A stretch of 64,000 nucleotides of DNA from positions 3,658,001-3,722,000 of the forward strand of contig NZ_CP009428.1 in assembly GCF_000758725.1 (NCBI RefSeq), read 5' to 3'. The notes under the pieces are model-generated. The model saw only the letters and a list, made by a program, of their open reading frames with translations. It did no database searches and had not been told where the DNA came from. Origin of the DNA: Paenibacillus odorifer (GTDB lineage: Bacteria; Bacillota; Bacilli; Paenibacillales; Paenibacillaceae). This document shows, in pieces, positions 26,468 through 34,491 of the stretch (the stretch's first letter is position 1; the number at the start of each line of letters is the position of its first letter). A program made the position numbers and the translations under genes.

Positions 26468-26866
26468 CTACTCCGCAGTTGAGTATTGTGGCTGTCGTTG
26501 GAATCCATGATATCTAGTTCCTTGATAAGTAAGCATTCCTCTATCGCCTTCTGCGCTCAAGCCATATTCATGGCCATCTACTTTAAATTCCATGCGACTG
26601 CCGCCTTCCAGCTCGTACGTTAAATAGTAAGTTGTACTCGTACGAGTTGAGCCATTCTCTTCCTGAAGCTGCTGCTGTCGTACTTCAGTCCGTTTGCTAA
26701 CGATATGTGCAGGGATTGTTAGTATGGGGGAGCCATTGTTCCTGCCCCATTGAAGCAAGCCCCTGCCTGCTGATATAGCAAGAATACCAATCATAACAAC
26801 GATAAAGATCGGCATCACCGTTCCGGCAAAATCAAACATCCATGAAAGATCCGGGCCCATTCCCAT
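26468..26866 (-). CDS. DUF2500 family membrane protein
   Basis: About 132 residues. A membrane helix at about residues 15-35 (MPIFIVVMIGILAISAGRGL) is followed by a soluble DUF2500 domain (TIPAHIVSKRTEVRQ, TYYLTYELEGGSRMEFKVDG, GDRGMLTYQGTRYHGFQR). The function is unknown. The start MGMGPDLSW at 26866 is favoured because AAGGGGGAA lies 8 nt upstream; a longer reading to 26932 lacks such a site. An isolated 9-bp inverted repeat (CATCTAGTC/GACTAGATG, 26943-26981) lies upstream. Confidence 0.85.
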   Translation of the reverse strand: MGMGPDLSWMFDFAGTVMPIFIVVMIGILAISAGRGLLQWGRNNGSPILTIPAHIVSKRTEVRQQQLQEENGSTRTSTTYYLTYELEGGSRMEFKVDGHEYGLSAEGDRGMLTYQGTRYHGFQRQPQYSTAE

Positions 26867-26982
26867 GACAGTTTCCCCCTTCTTCCTCTTGTAATTCAGC
26901 CTAATTGCTGCGTTCTGGGTACTTCTGTACATGTATATGCCTCATCTAGTCCAGAAAGCATTAAATAAGTGAGACTAGATGC

Positions 26983-27029
26983 AAAAAAGACCACTTCGTT
27001 TTCTTAGAAATCAAGAATTCGAGTGGTCT
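26983..27029 (-). terminator. Terminator after the cysteine-rich mini-protein gene
   Basis: Minus-strand stem AGACCACTCG/CGAAGTGGTCT followed by six T; 26 nt past the stop of the gene at 27055. Confidence 0.88.
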
Positions 27030-27054
27030 CTATACAGAGTTTTCAGTTATTAAA

Positions 27055-27231
27055 TTAAGCATGAACTAGGTCTAGCAATTTCTTAGTTTCGTCTGTCTGA
27101 TCATCTAACATTCCATTTTCAGCCCAGCAAGCTCTGCATTGTTCTTCAGTTTCACAAAGATGAGCGTCATCACAGTTGTAGCAAAGTTGCAAAAGGTTTC
27201 TTGTCATATAATCTGTTTCGAATGTTTTCAT
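27055..27231 (-). CDS. Cysteine-rich 58-residue protein of unknown function
   Basis: A short gene supported by a good ribosome site (AATAGGAGAG, 7 nt before ATG), a close sigma-A promoter match and its own terminator. The protein (MKTFETDYMTRNLLQLC...) has five Cys at residues 17, 20, 26, 32 and 35 with spacing CX2C-X5-C-X5-CX2C, plus His24, and an acidic C-terminus. This could bind zinc or an Fe-S cluster. A perfect TGTGA-N6-TCACA site sits at activator distance from the promoter, suggesting FNR/CRP-type (oxygen-responsive) control. I do not recognise the family by name. Confidence 0.82.
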   Translation of the reverse strand: MKTFETDYMTRNLLQLCYNCDDAHLCETEEQCRACWAENGMLDDQTDETKKLLDLVHA

Positions 27232-27292
27232 TGTAATCTCTCCTATTCGATGTCTGAGTTTGTGAAAATTTGAACTTGTTTTCTATGTGTTA

Positions 27293-27321
27293 AATATATC
27301 ACAGGATTCTTTAAATGTCAT
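27293..27321 (-). promoter_or_regulatory. Sigma-A promoter of the cysteine-rich gene
   Basis: Minus-strand ATGACA and TATATT, each one mismatch from consensus, separated by 17 bp. Transcription would start near 27286. Confidence 0.75.
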
Positions 27322-27336
27322 GTGATTTTTTTCACA
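27321..27336 (-). promoter_or_regulatory. FNR/CRP-family binding site
   Basis: A perfect TGTGA-N6-TCACA palindrome whose spacer is all A/T, centred about 42 bp upstream of the predicted start, the classical class II activator position. B. subtilis Fnr recognises this same consensus. Confidence 0.72.
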
Positions 27337-27418
27337 TTTATAAAGAAAATTTTAAATAAGTTTTTTCCTTATATTCAATCATTCACAAACAACAATAAAC
27401 CCCCACTCTGCTAACAAC

Positions 27419-27449
27419 AAAAGAACCTACCAACAGGCAGGTTCTTTTT
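27419..27449. terminator. Terminator after the BNR-repeat lipoprotein
   Basis: Stem AAAGAACCTACC / GGCAGGTTCTTT (one mismatch) with loop AACA; five nt past the stop of the gene at 27455. A/T tracts on both sides allow bidirectional action. Confidence 0.85.
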
Positions 27450-27454
27450 CCTTA

Positions 27455-28744
27455 TTACATTACGCGCCAGCTGATACCACCATTCGTAGTCTGTAACAGT
27501 ATCGAGCGCTTGTCCTCTTTTTTCTCAATCAAAAGCCACCCCACCTCAGTGGAAAAAAACTGCAGCTTTACAATCTCCGGATATTCCAGAAGCTTAGATC
27601 GCAGTACACTGCTCTCTTTAAGAGGTAACCACGTAACTCCTTGATCCACCGTATGGTAAAGGGTGTCGCCAAGTATGGTCCAACCGATCTGTGAGTTCAA
27701 GAACGTCGGAGCAATTTGACGATTGACACCAGCTTGTGCGTTCAATCCAAAGGATGCAAATTTCCAGTTAGCTCCACCGTTAGCCGTAAAATATCCATGG
27801 TAGGCGATTGTTTTTTCTTTATCCTTTTGGCAGCCAACAGACATCCAACCAGTAGACTTACTGGCATCAAAGAACTCCGGTTTGCCCGTAATTACTCGGT
27901 CACAATCCTCTAAACGTTCGTTAACCAGAAAAGCTGGCCCGAGGGTCCAGCTCTTACCGCCATCTTTTGTCATAAAGATTTTGGGAAGAGCACCTGTCTG
28001 CATTGTCACAAATCCATGTGTACTATTGCGAAAAATCATTCCAGTGGTAACGCCGGCAAACGGTATCGAATCATTAGGGAAATTCGGATTGTATTGCTCA
28101 TTCTGCATCACTTCTTCCCAAGTGGCCCCACCGTCTGTCGTTGAAAAAAGTGCCTTGTTCTCTTTATTGGAAGAAGCGTTCCATGAGGTCATCAGCCAAC
28201 CCTTTCTGGGTGAGTTGAAATATACAGAGGATACTGTATTCACATCTCCTAAAGATGAGATTTTCCAGCTTTGGCCGCCATCTGTGGTTCGCAGCACAAT
28301 CGTCTCTGTCGAGCCAAAAGCACTTCTTATAATCCAACCATGAGATGGATCCGTGAAGAAAATCCCCTTCCCATACACAGGATTGGAGAGGAACTGCACA
28401 TTTGGTGCTGGTGAAATATTAGCCCAAGTTGCTCCGTTATCCCTGGTCAAGTACAACCGAAGTTCGTTTTTGGTAACCCCCCAGGCCAGACCCTCACTTT
28501 CACTAAGCAGCTGAAAATCTGTAAGACGAGTCTGAATTTGATATTTCGGAGCGCTATCATTATCAATATGATTGGCGTCTGGAGTAATCAGGGTTATCGT
28601 CTGTCCTTCTTCAGGTGCCTCTGTCGGCTGGGGCTGCTGAGTAGGTTCCGGGGGAGGAGATGAACAAGCCGTGACCACCCACGCTAACAAAATCAGCATC
28701 AATATTAATCTTATTCCCTTCAATCCAGCAATCTTAGATGCCAA
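27455..28744 (-). CDS. Lipoprotein with seven BNR/Asp-box repeats (Ycf48/sialidase-like beta-propeller)
   Basis: 429 residues. The signal peptide ends in the lipobox VVTAC, followed by a Pro/Gln/Thr-rich linker (to about residue 50) and a beta-propeller. Asp-box motifs (S/T-X-D/N-X-G-X-X-W) recur: TRDNGATW, TTDGGQSW, TTDGGATW, TKDGGKSW, TANGGANW, TVDQGVTW, TTNGGISW. Such proteins are surface exposed and bind glycans or assist complex assembly; no catalytic residues of sialidase are evident. The start is TTG 28744 with AGGAG 8 nt upstream. Overlapping no neighbour; it follows the permease gene by 30 bp. Confidence 0.88.
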   Translation of the reverse strand: MASKIAGLKGIRLILMLILLAWVVTACSSPPPEPTQQPQPTEAPEEGQTITLITPDANHIDNDSAPKYQIQTRLTDFQLLSESEGLAWGVTKNELRLYLTRDNGATWANISPAPNVQFLSNPVYGKGIFFTDPSHGWIIRSAFGSTETIVLRTTDGGQSWKISSLGDVNTVSSVYFNSPRKGWLMTSWNASSNKENKALFSTTDGGATWEEVMQNEQYNPNFPNDSIPFAGVTTGMIFRNSTHGFVTMQTGALPKIFMTKDGGKSWTLGPAFLVNERLEDCDRVITGKPEFFDASKSTGWMSVGCQKDKEKTIAYHGYFTANGGANWKFASFGLNAQAGVNRQIAPTFLNSQIGWTILGDTLYHTVDQGVTWLPLKESSVLRSKLLEYPEIVKLQFFSTEVGWLLIEKKEDKRSILLQTTNGGISWRVM

Positions 28745-28774
28745 TAACCTCTCTCCTCTCGGATGGATTGAATC

Positions 28775-30157
28775 TTATTTATGATTCAAATTACTATTAC
28801 GATAGCCGTATAGTGCATAGATTAGAAGTCCAACAACTGTCCAAATTAGAAAACCAATCCATGTCTCACTTCCTAGATTATACATCAAAATACCACAAGT
28901 TGCCGCACTTAACAGCGGAATGAAAGGTACCCAAGGAACTCTGAACCCTCTTTTTAAATCCGGATGAATATATCTAAGCGCGATTACCCCTAAAGACACT
29001 ACAAAAAAGGCAAACAATGTTCCTATGCTTGTCAGATTTGCCAACCGATCCAGTGGGATGAAACCCGTTAACACGGCTATTAAGATGCCTACCATCCATG
29101 TGCTTCGTACGGGTACCTGTGTTTTAGCATTAATCTTAGATAAACTTATTGGCAGTAGGCCATCACGTGAGATGGCAAATAACAGCCGGGTTTGACCGAA
29201 TAACATCACGAGGAGTACTGTAGTCATTCCCGCGATGGCTCCAACAGAGATCAGACCGGCAATCATATCCTGATTTACAAAGCGAAGCGCATATGATACA
29301 GGATCACTAACATTGAGATCAGTATATGGAACAATACCTGTTAATACGAGTGAGACAAGAACGTACAAGACAGTGCAGATAGCAAGGGATGAAATAATTC
29401 CAATCGGCAAATCGCGTTGGGGTCTTTTCACCTCTTCTGCAGCGGTTGCTAGCGCATCAAAACCTATGTAGGCAAAAAACACTGTGGCCGCGCCATTGAT
29501 CACGCCATGGTATCCAAAGGGGAGAAATGGAGTCCAATTCTCTGGCTTCACATAGAAAAATCCAGTTACGATAAATAGAAGCACCACTGCTATTTTGATA
29601 AAGACCATGATGGCGTTAAAACGTGCCGTTTCTTTCGTTCCCCGAGTCAGTAAATAGGAAATTAACAAAATGATGATTACTGCAGGCAGATTTATTATTG
29701 TACCCGCTTCCGGATTATAAGCCCCCGATAGTGCAGTTGGGAGATGTATCCCAAAGCCCTCTAATAACCCCTGAAAATACCCTGACCAGCCACTGCTTAC
29801 AGCCGCTGCGGCAACTCCGTATTCCAAGACGAGATCCCAGCCTAAGATCCAAGCTAATAGTTCTCCAAAGGCTACATAACTATAAGCATAAGCACTCCCG
29901 GAAACAGGAATGGTCGAAGCAAATTCCGAATAACATAATGCCGAGAGCACACAGGCAAACGCCGCCAGTAAAAAAGAAATTATAAGACCAGGACCTGCAT
30001 GTTCTGCTGCGGCAACTCCTGTCATTACAAAAATACCTGTGCCGATAATGGCTCCTACCCCAAGCATTGTTAGATCCAGGGCACCCAACGTCTTGTTTAA
30101 CTGCGTCCCCTCAGAACTTGTGGGTATGTTTAGAGCCTTTTTACGAAATAAATCCAT
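28775..30157 (-). CDS. APC-family amino acid permease (YfnA/CAT type)
   Basis: 460 residues with 12 or more membrane helices. Signatures are LTMLGVGAIIGTGIFVMTG in helix 1, PVSGSAYAYSYVAFGELLAW in helix 3 and FFAYIGFDALATAAEEVKRP in helix 6, all typical of the cationic amino acid transporter/YfnA branch. It probably takes up amino acids by proton symport; substrate specificity cannot be read. Divergent from ldh. Confidence 0.9.
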   Translation of the reverse strand: MDLFRKKALNIPTSSEGTQLNKTLGALDLTMLGVGAIIGTGIFVMTGVAAAEHAGPGLIISFLLAAFACVLSALCYSEFASTIPVSGSAYAYSYVAFGELLAWILGWDLVLEYGVAAAAVSSGWSGYFQGLLEGFGIHLPTALSGAYNPEAGTIINLPAVIIILLISYLLTRGTKETARFNAIMVFIKIAVVLLFIVTGFFYVKPENWTPFLPFGYHGVINGAATVFFAYIGFDALATAAEEVKRPQRDLPIGIISSLAICTVLYVLVSLVLTGIVPYTDLNVSDPVSYALRFVNQDMIAGLISVGAIAGMTTVLLVMLFGQTRLLFAISRDGLLPISLSKINAKTQVPVRSTWMVGILIAVLTGFIPLDRLANLTSIGTLFAFFVVSLGVIALRYIHPDLKRGFRVPWVPFIPLLSAATCGILMYNLGSETWIGFLIWTVVGLLIYALYGYRNSNLNHK

Positions 30158-30254
30158 CCTTACATTCTCTCCTGTCTAGTCTTGCTAAGATAATGAAATA
30201 AAAATCACATTTTAGTATGGCCTTAATTAGGGTAATGCATTAAATAAGATCAGC

Positions 30255-30283
30255 TTGAAAACACTACCGTTAACGATTATGAT
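30255..30283 (+). promoter_or_regulatory. Promoter of ldh
   Basis: TTGAAA and TATGAT separated by exactly 17 bp, 46 bp before the ldh start. No convincing Rex operator (TTGTGAA-N4-TTCACAA) overlaps it. Confidence 0.6.
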
Positions 30284-30329
30284 GGACAAGATTGAAACCA
30301 AAAATTTGAAATATTAAGGAGATGGAGAC

Positions 30330-31253
30330 ATGGCCCCCCCAAAACCCAATCGGGTCGTAGTTATCGGTACTGGAGCAGTTGGTACAACTACAGCCTATAC
30401 TTTATTGTTACGTAGACGTATGCCCGAACTCGTACTTATTGACGTTAATCATCAGAAAGCACTTGGCGAAGCACTGGATATGAATCACGGCATGCCTTTT
30501 GTCGGTGGTGTGAAGTTATGGGCTGGTACTTATGAAGACTGCCGTGAAGCAGATATCATTATAGTAACTGCCGGTGCATCACAAAAACCGGGAGAAACCC
30601 GGATAGATCTGCTTCGTAAAAATATTTCAATTTTTAAAGATATCATTGAAAAAATTACAAAGTATAACCAACATGCCATTCTACTTATTGCGACTAACCC
30701 TGTAGATATTCTGTCTTACGCGACTTTGAAAATAAGCGGGTTTGACCGCAGACGTGTAATTGGTTCTGGTACGGTACTTGATAGTGCTCGTTTTCGCTAT
30801 TTGATCGGTCTTCACAAAGAAATCGATCCTCGCAGTATTCACGGACAGATCATCGGTGAACATGGAGATTCAGAGCTTCCGGTTTGGAGTCTTGCGAATG
30901 TAGCTGGGATTGATCTTGGTTTTGACGAAGCAGAACGCGAAGAAATCTTCCAAGATACCAAGAATGCAGCCTATGAAATAATTGATGCCAAAGGCTCAAC
31001 CTCTTATGCAATAGCGCTTGCACTGGACCGAATTGTAGTCTCCATTCTTCATAATGAAGGCGCCGTGTTGAATGTTTCTACTTTATTAAATAACTATAAC
31101 GGGGTTTCGGATGTCTATCTCGGTGCACCTTGCGTAGTAGATCGCTCGGGTGTTCGACAGGTACTGGACCTCCCACTCAATGAAACCGAACAGGCTTTAT
31201 TCCAGAAATCCGCTGAGAAGCTAAAAGCAGAAATAGCTAAGCTAGAATTGTAA
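30330..31253 (+). CDS. ldh: L-lactate dehydrogenase
   Basis: 307 residues. The NAD-binding glycine motif VIGTGAVG is at the N-terminus. The specificity loop GASQKPGETR has Gln where malate dehydrogenases have Arg, and catalytic Arg, Asp/Arg (GSGTVLDSARFR) and His (IIGEHGDSELPVW) are all present. It reduces pyruvate to L-lactate and regenerates NAD+ in fermentation. AAGGAGATGG precedes the ATG. It is monocistronic, with two successive terminators. Confidence 0.95.
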   Translation: MAPPKPNRVVVIGTGAVGTTTAYTLLLRRRMPELVLIDVNHQKALGEALDMNHGMPFVGGVKLWAGTYEDCREADIIIVTAGASQKPGETRIDLLRKNISIFKDIIEKITKYNQHAILLIATNPVDILSYATLKISGFDRRRVIGSGTVLDSARFRYLIGLHKEIDPRSIHGQIIGEHGDSELPVWSLANVAGIDLGFDEAEREEIFQDTKNAAYEIIDAKGSTSYAIALALDRIVVSILHNEGAVLNVSTLLNNYNGVSDVYLGAPCVVDRSGVRQVLDLPLNETEQALFQKSAEKLKAEIAKLEL

Positions 31254-31261
31254 GCGAATCT

Positions 31262-31280
31262 GGCTGGAAACAGCCCTTTT
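31262..31280 (+). terminator. First terminator of ldh
   Basis: Compact hairpin GGCTG-GAAA-CAGCC followed by CTTTTT, 8 nt past the stop. Confidence 0.75.
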
Positions 31281-31299
31281 TGACTACAAAAGACACAAG

Positions 31300-31354
31300 A
31301 AACCGTCCTTTTTATATGTGGAGCGTTGCCTCCACTATGAAAAGGACGGTTTTT
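31300..31354 (+). terminator. Second terminator of ldh
   Basis: Stem AAACCGTCCTTTT with its complement and an inner GTGGAG/CTCCAC stem, then TTTTT. Confidence 0.88.
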
Positions 31355-31388
31355 AATATAACACGAATTAACTTAGCCTGCCAATGAC

Positions 31389-31438
31389 AAAAAGATCCTT
31401 TAGCAGGCCAGGCTCACCTGAAATTCCGGATCTTTTTT
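31389..31438 (-). terminator. Terminator after the GH113-like gene
   Basis: Minus-strand AAAAAGATCC/GGATCTTTTT with inner CAGG/CCTG, just past the stop. Confidence 0.8.
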
Positions 31439-31444
31439 ATCAAT

Positions 31445-32416
31445 TTATTTAGTGATAGTTTGCTTATAGTATTCTTTGAGAACTTGTTCGGCTTTTTTGC
31501 CATAAATATCAAAACCACGGTCAATGGAAGCCTCTTCTAAGTCATACAATTTCGTGCTCCAATCCCACCAGAAGTAACCGGCAAACCAAGGTTCATTCCA
31601 GAATGCTTCCAGCGCTGAGCGATAGAAGTTGGCCTGTTCATCTTCTGAATATGGTAAGTCTGTGTATGTAAAGTCCCATGGCATGGTGGCACACCCATGA
31701 GCACTTCGGCAGCCAATCTCGATGAATACGAGAGGCTTGCCAAATCGCTCAGAGAGTGACTTAAGCCGCGGTTTCTGCCGCTCCCAACCAGCCAGCATAT
31801 TCTCATAAGAATCTCCCGGCACTGAAGCTACCGGATAATAAGCGCTGGTTCCGATAAAATCCACCTCATCCAGCCACTCGATTCCTTCTTCTTTGCCATG
31901 ATTGGCATTATAAATGATCGGCCCTGTATAAAGATTGGTGACCTCTTGAATCAATTGTCTCCATTCCGCAGTTCTAGACTCTGTGCCGACCATTTCGCAG
32001 CCGATACAGAACATCTCACATTCAAGTTCTTCCGCCAACTCTGCGTAGTGTTTAATGAAATTAGTATAAGAACGGAACCATGCTGCCCAATAAACATCTC
32101 CCTCTTCCGGAAATCCAATCCTAGCTCTCCAAATGCCATCCCTCGAATTCACTACAGGTTTAAGACAAACTTTAAGACCAAGCTGTTTTGCCAGTTGTAC
32201 CGCATGTGTGAGATCACGATCAGTCAACGTGTAACCGTAATCATAATGAATTTCTGTTGAATGCACAGTGTCTTGCCATGTCCAAAAAGATAAGGCAATC
32301 CATTCACTACCTGTCTCTGCCAGCTTTCTCATCGAATCTTCTGCATATTCTGTACGGTATTCACCTCGTTTTGATCCCCAGCCATAAGTCATCCCTTTTA
32401 GAAAAACATTCTTCAC
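31445..32416 (-). CDS. Glycoside hydrolase, GH113-like (beta-mannanase type TIM barrel)
   Basis: 323 residues, no signal peptide, so probably cytoplasmic. The start MKNVFLKGMTYGWGSKRGEY, an acid/base-type Glu in MFCIGCEMVGTESR (near residue 150) and a nucleophile-type Glu in PLVFIEIGCRSAHG (near 235) follow the GH113 pattern of bacterial beta-1,4-mannanases. FAGYFWWDWST near the C-terminus is also typical. It may cleave imported manno-oligosaccharides; the substrate is inference. The start codon is GTG after TAGGAGG. It is a single gene. Confidence 0.85.
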   Translation of the reverse strand: MKNVFLKGMTYGWGSKRGEYRTEYAEDSMRKLAETGSEWIALSFWTWQDTVHSTEIHYDYGYTLTDRDLTHAVQLAKQLGLKVCLKPVVNSRDGIWRARIGFPEEGDVYWAAWFRSYTNFIKHYAELAEELECEMFCIGCEMVGTESRTAEWRQLIQEVTNLYTGPIIYNANHGKEEGIEWLDEVDFIGTSAYYPVASVPGDSYENMLAGWERQKPRLKSLSERFGKPLVFIEIGCRSAHGCATMPWDFTYTDLPYSEDEQANFYRSALEAFWNEPWFAGYFWWDWSTKLYDLEEASIDRGFDIYGKKAEQVLKEYYKQTITK

Positions 32417-32526
32417 GATTAGGACCTCCTATAAAACTCTTAATAACTGTTAGAATAAATCAATACCGTTATAATAACAAGTTATTTTTTGTTATCGATT
32501 TTCTAAGGAGGTTGCTTTCTTTTCAA

Positions 32527-33432
32527 TCACAGCTGGATTTGTAATTTAGACATGGCCTCTTCCTTCTCACGACTCGTGATATGTGTGTATACGGTTGTAG
32601 TCTGGATCGAGGAGTGACCTAGCAGTTCCTGTACGGTACGCAGATCTGCCCCTTTTCTCAGCAGCATGGTTGCAAAAGAATGTCGGAGCTTATGGCTTGA
32701 ATACGGGCGTCGCTGTGCTGCTGGCACATCCCTTTGGAAACGATCGAAGGTATCTGCTGCGATTTGCTGAATGCCTCGGATAGACAACCTGCGTCCTTTT
32801 TGTGAAATGAACATCGCTTCCTCTTTACTGCGCCAAGGGTCTAACCTTTCTGCTAACGCGGAGTCGAGAAAAGGCACTACATCCTCGGGAACCGGCACAT
32901 TACGCCATTTACGCCCCTTCCCAAACACACGGAGGGAATGTCTTTCTACATTATAATCACTCAAATTCAGCGTGTGGACTTCCCCCACCCGAAGCCCCAT
33001 ATAGGACATCAACAAAAAAACTGCTAAATTACGCTTTTTGTATTTACCATCTATAGAAGATAAAAACCGCCCCAGATCACTTTCATCTAAGTAAACCGGC
33101 TCACGATTGATCTCAGTTTTGGATTTCTTAATTCCGGCTGCCGGGTTGTTCTGTAGTAGTTCCAGCTCGATCAATGACTTGAAAAAACAGTTAATCGCAG
33201 CATGCTTCCGGTTACGGGTGGCATCACTCACTCCACGTTCGCGGACAGAGGTCAAAAAGGAAATGACATGCAGCTTCTTCACTGTCTCAAGCTTTTTACC
33301 ATTCAGACTGTCTAAAAACTGTTTCACATCTACTAAATAGGATTTTTGCGTATAGGGAGTGTACCCGGCATCCTTCATCCAGATGAGAAAGGCCTCCAGC
33401 CCTTCTTCGTAGTCTTCACACCACTCATTCAT
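32527..33432 (-). CDS. Tyrosine recombinase/integrase (XerC/D-like)
   Basis: 301 residues: N-terminal SAM-like core-binding domain (about 1-95; FLIWMKDAGYTPYTQKSYLVD) and a C-terminal catalytic domain with Arg in YMGLRVGEVHTLN, the HxxR box SSHKLRHSFATMLLRKG, the LGHSSIQTT His and the nucleophile Tyr in TVYTHITSREK. It has the size of a Xer or phage-type integrase, but no attachment site or phage genes surround it. AAGGAGG precedes the ATG. Whether it acts on the dif-like palindromes in this window is unknown. Confidence 0.9.
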   Translation of the reverse strand: MNEWCEDYEEGLEAFLIWMKDAGYTPYTQKSYLVDVKQFLDSLNGKKLETVKKLHVISFLTSVRERGVSDATRNRKHAAINCFFKSLIELELLQNNPAAGIKKSKTEINREPVYLDESDLGRFLSSIDGKYKKRNLAVFLLMSYMGLRVGEVHTLNLSDYNVERHSLRVFGKGRKWRNVPVPEDVVPFLDSALAERLDPWRSKEEAMFISQKGRRLSIRGIQQIAADTFDRFQRDVPAAQRRPYSSHKLRHSFATMLLRKGADLRTVQELLGHSSIQTTTVYTHITSREKEEAMSKLQIQL

Positions 33433-33460
33433 GCCTTAGAGCCTCCTTGTTAATGTTGAT

Positions 33461-34363
33461 CTATATTAGACTTCTCCATTGCTCAGCATGTTTTTTTATT
33501 GCAAGTAAGAACTCCGTAAGCACGGGCGATTTCCATTTTTTATGATGATAGGCGATCTGCGTCGCCACACGCTGTGATTCATCATTCCAATTTAATCTGG
33601 CAAGTTTGCCTTCAGCCAGTTCATTTTTTACAGTAATTAATGGAAGAAAGGCAATGCCAAGATCAGCCATTACACATTGCTTTATCGCCTCGATACTCCA
33701 AAACTCTAACGTGGGGTCAGGAAATACACCGTAACTGTTCAAATGCCGTTCAAATAAAGTCCGGTAGGAACAGCCAGTTTCGGTATGAAGTATGGTCACT
33801 CCTTTTAAATGAAGGGGTTCTACCTCAGCAACGTTTAATAAGGGATGATCTGGCGCTGCGATCAGCGTCATCGGCTCATGTACTAATGTTTCTATATTTA
33901 AATCTTTATCTTCCGTCTCAGGTTGCAATAAGAACGCTAAATCCAGTTCACCCGAACGGACAAAATCTGATAGTTCCCAGCAAGCTCCAGGCTTCAGAAT
34001 AATTTGCACCTGCGGATATTTAGCACGAAACTCCTTAATAATGCCTGGTAAGCGAAAAGCAGCCAGAGATTCAGGAGCCCCAATCCGCAAAGAACCCGTT
34101 AGTTCACTATCCGAGCGTAACGCGTCCTGTGCTAAATTGTGCATTCTGGATATTTCCTGTGCGAACGGAAGCAAACGACGGCCTGCGTCGGTTAGAATAA
34201 TCTTTTTACTGATCCGATCAAATAATGGCTGGCCAATTTCAGACTCTAGTGCTTGGATTTGTGCAGTAATACTGGACTGTGCATAATCAAGCTTCTGTGC
34301 TGCTCTAGTAAAACTGCCCGTCTCCACTACCACTAAAAAGGTAAAAAGATGACGTGACTCCAT
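33461..34363 (-). CDS. LysR-family transcriptional regulator
   Basis: 300 residues with an N-terminal winged HTH (MESRHLFTFLVVVETGSFTR, AAQKLDYAQSSITAQIQALE) and a C-terminal co-inducer-binding domain (from about residue 90, LRIGAPESLAAFRLPGI). Divergent from an amino-acid exporter gene with a 128-bp shared regulatory region, the usual LysR target arrangement. It likely activates that exporter in response to its amino acid. Confidence 0.92.
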   Translation of the reverse strand: MESRHLFTFLVVVETGSFTRAAQKLDYAQSSITAQIQALESEIGQPLFDRISKKIILTDAGRRLLPFAQEISRMHNLAQDALRSDSELTGSLRIGAPESLAAFRLPGIIKEFRAKYPQVQIILKPGACWELSDFVRSGELDLAFLLQPETEDKDLNIETLVHEPMTLIAAPDHPLLNVAEVEPLHLKGVTILHTETGCSYRTLFERHLNSYGVFPDPTLEFWSIEAIKQCVMADLGIAFLPLITVKNELAEGKLARLNWNDESQRVATQIAYHHKKWKSPVLTEFLLAIKKHAEQWRSLI

Positions 34364-34491
34364 GAATTTCCCCCTAAATGAAAATGAACCATCGGAATAT
34401 CGAATGGATACTATTCAAAAATTCTGTTTTTCCAATGGATCTATTATCTGCTACTCTAGAAAAAAAGACAAGGAAAGCAGGATAAAAAAAC

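Noticed and set aside
30240..30329. Rex operator upstream of ldh
   Set aside because: No TTGTGAA/TTCACAA dyad can be found; only a single TTGAAA-like half.
34364..34491. Specific LysR-binding T-N11-A box and promoter between the LysR gene and its divergent exporter
   Set aside because: Several weak candidates exist but none stands out enough to report.
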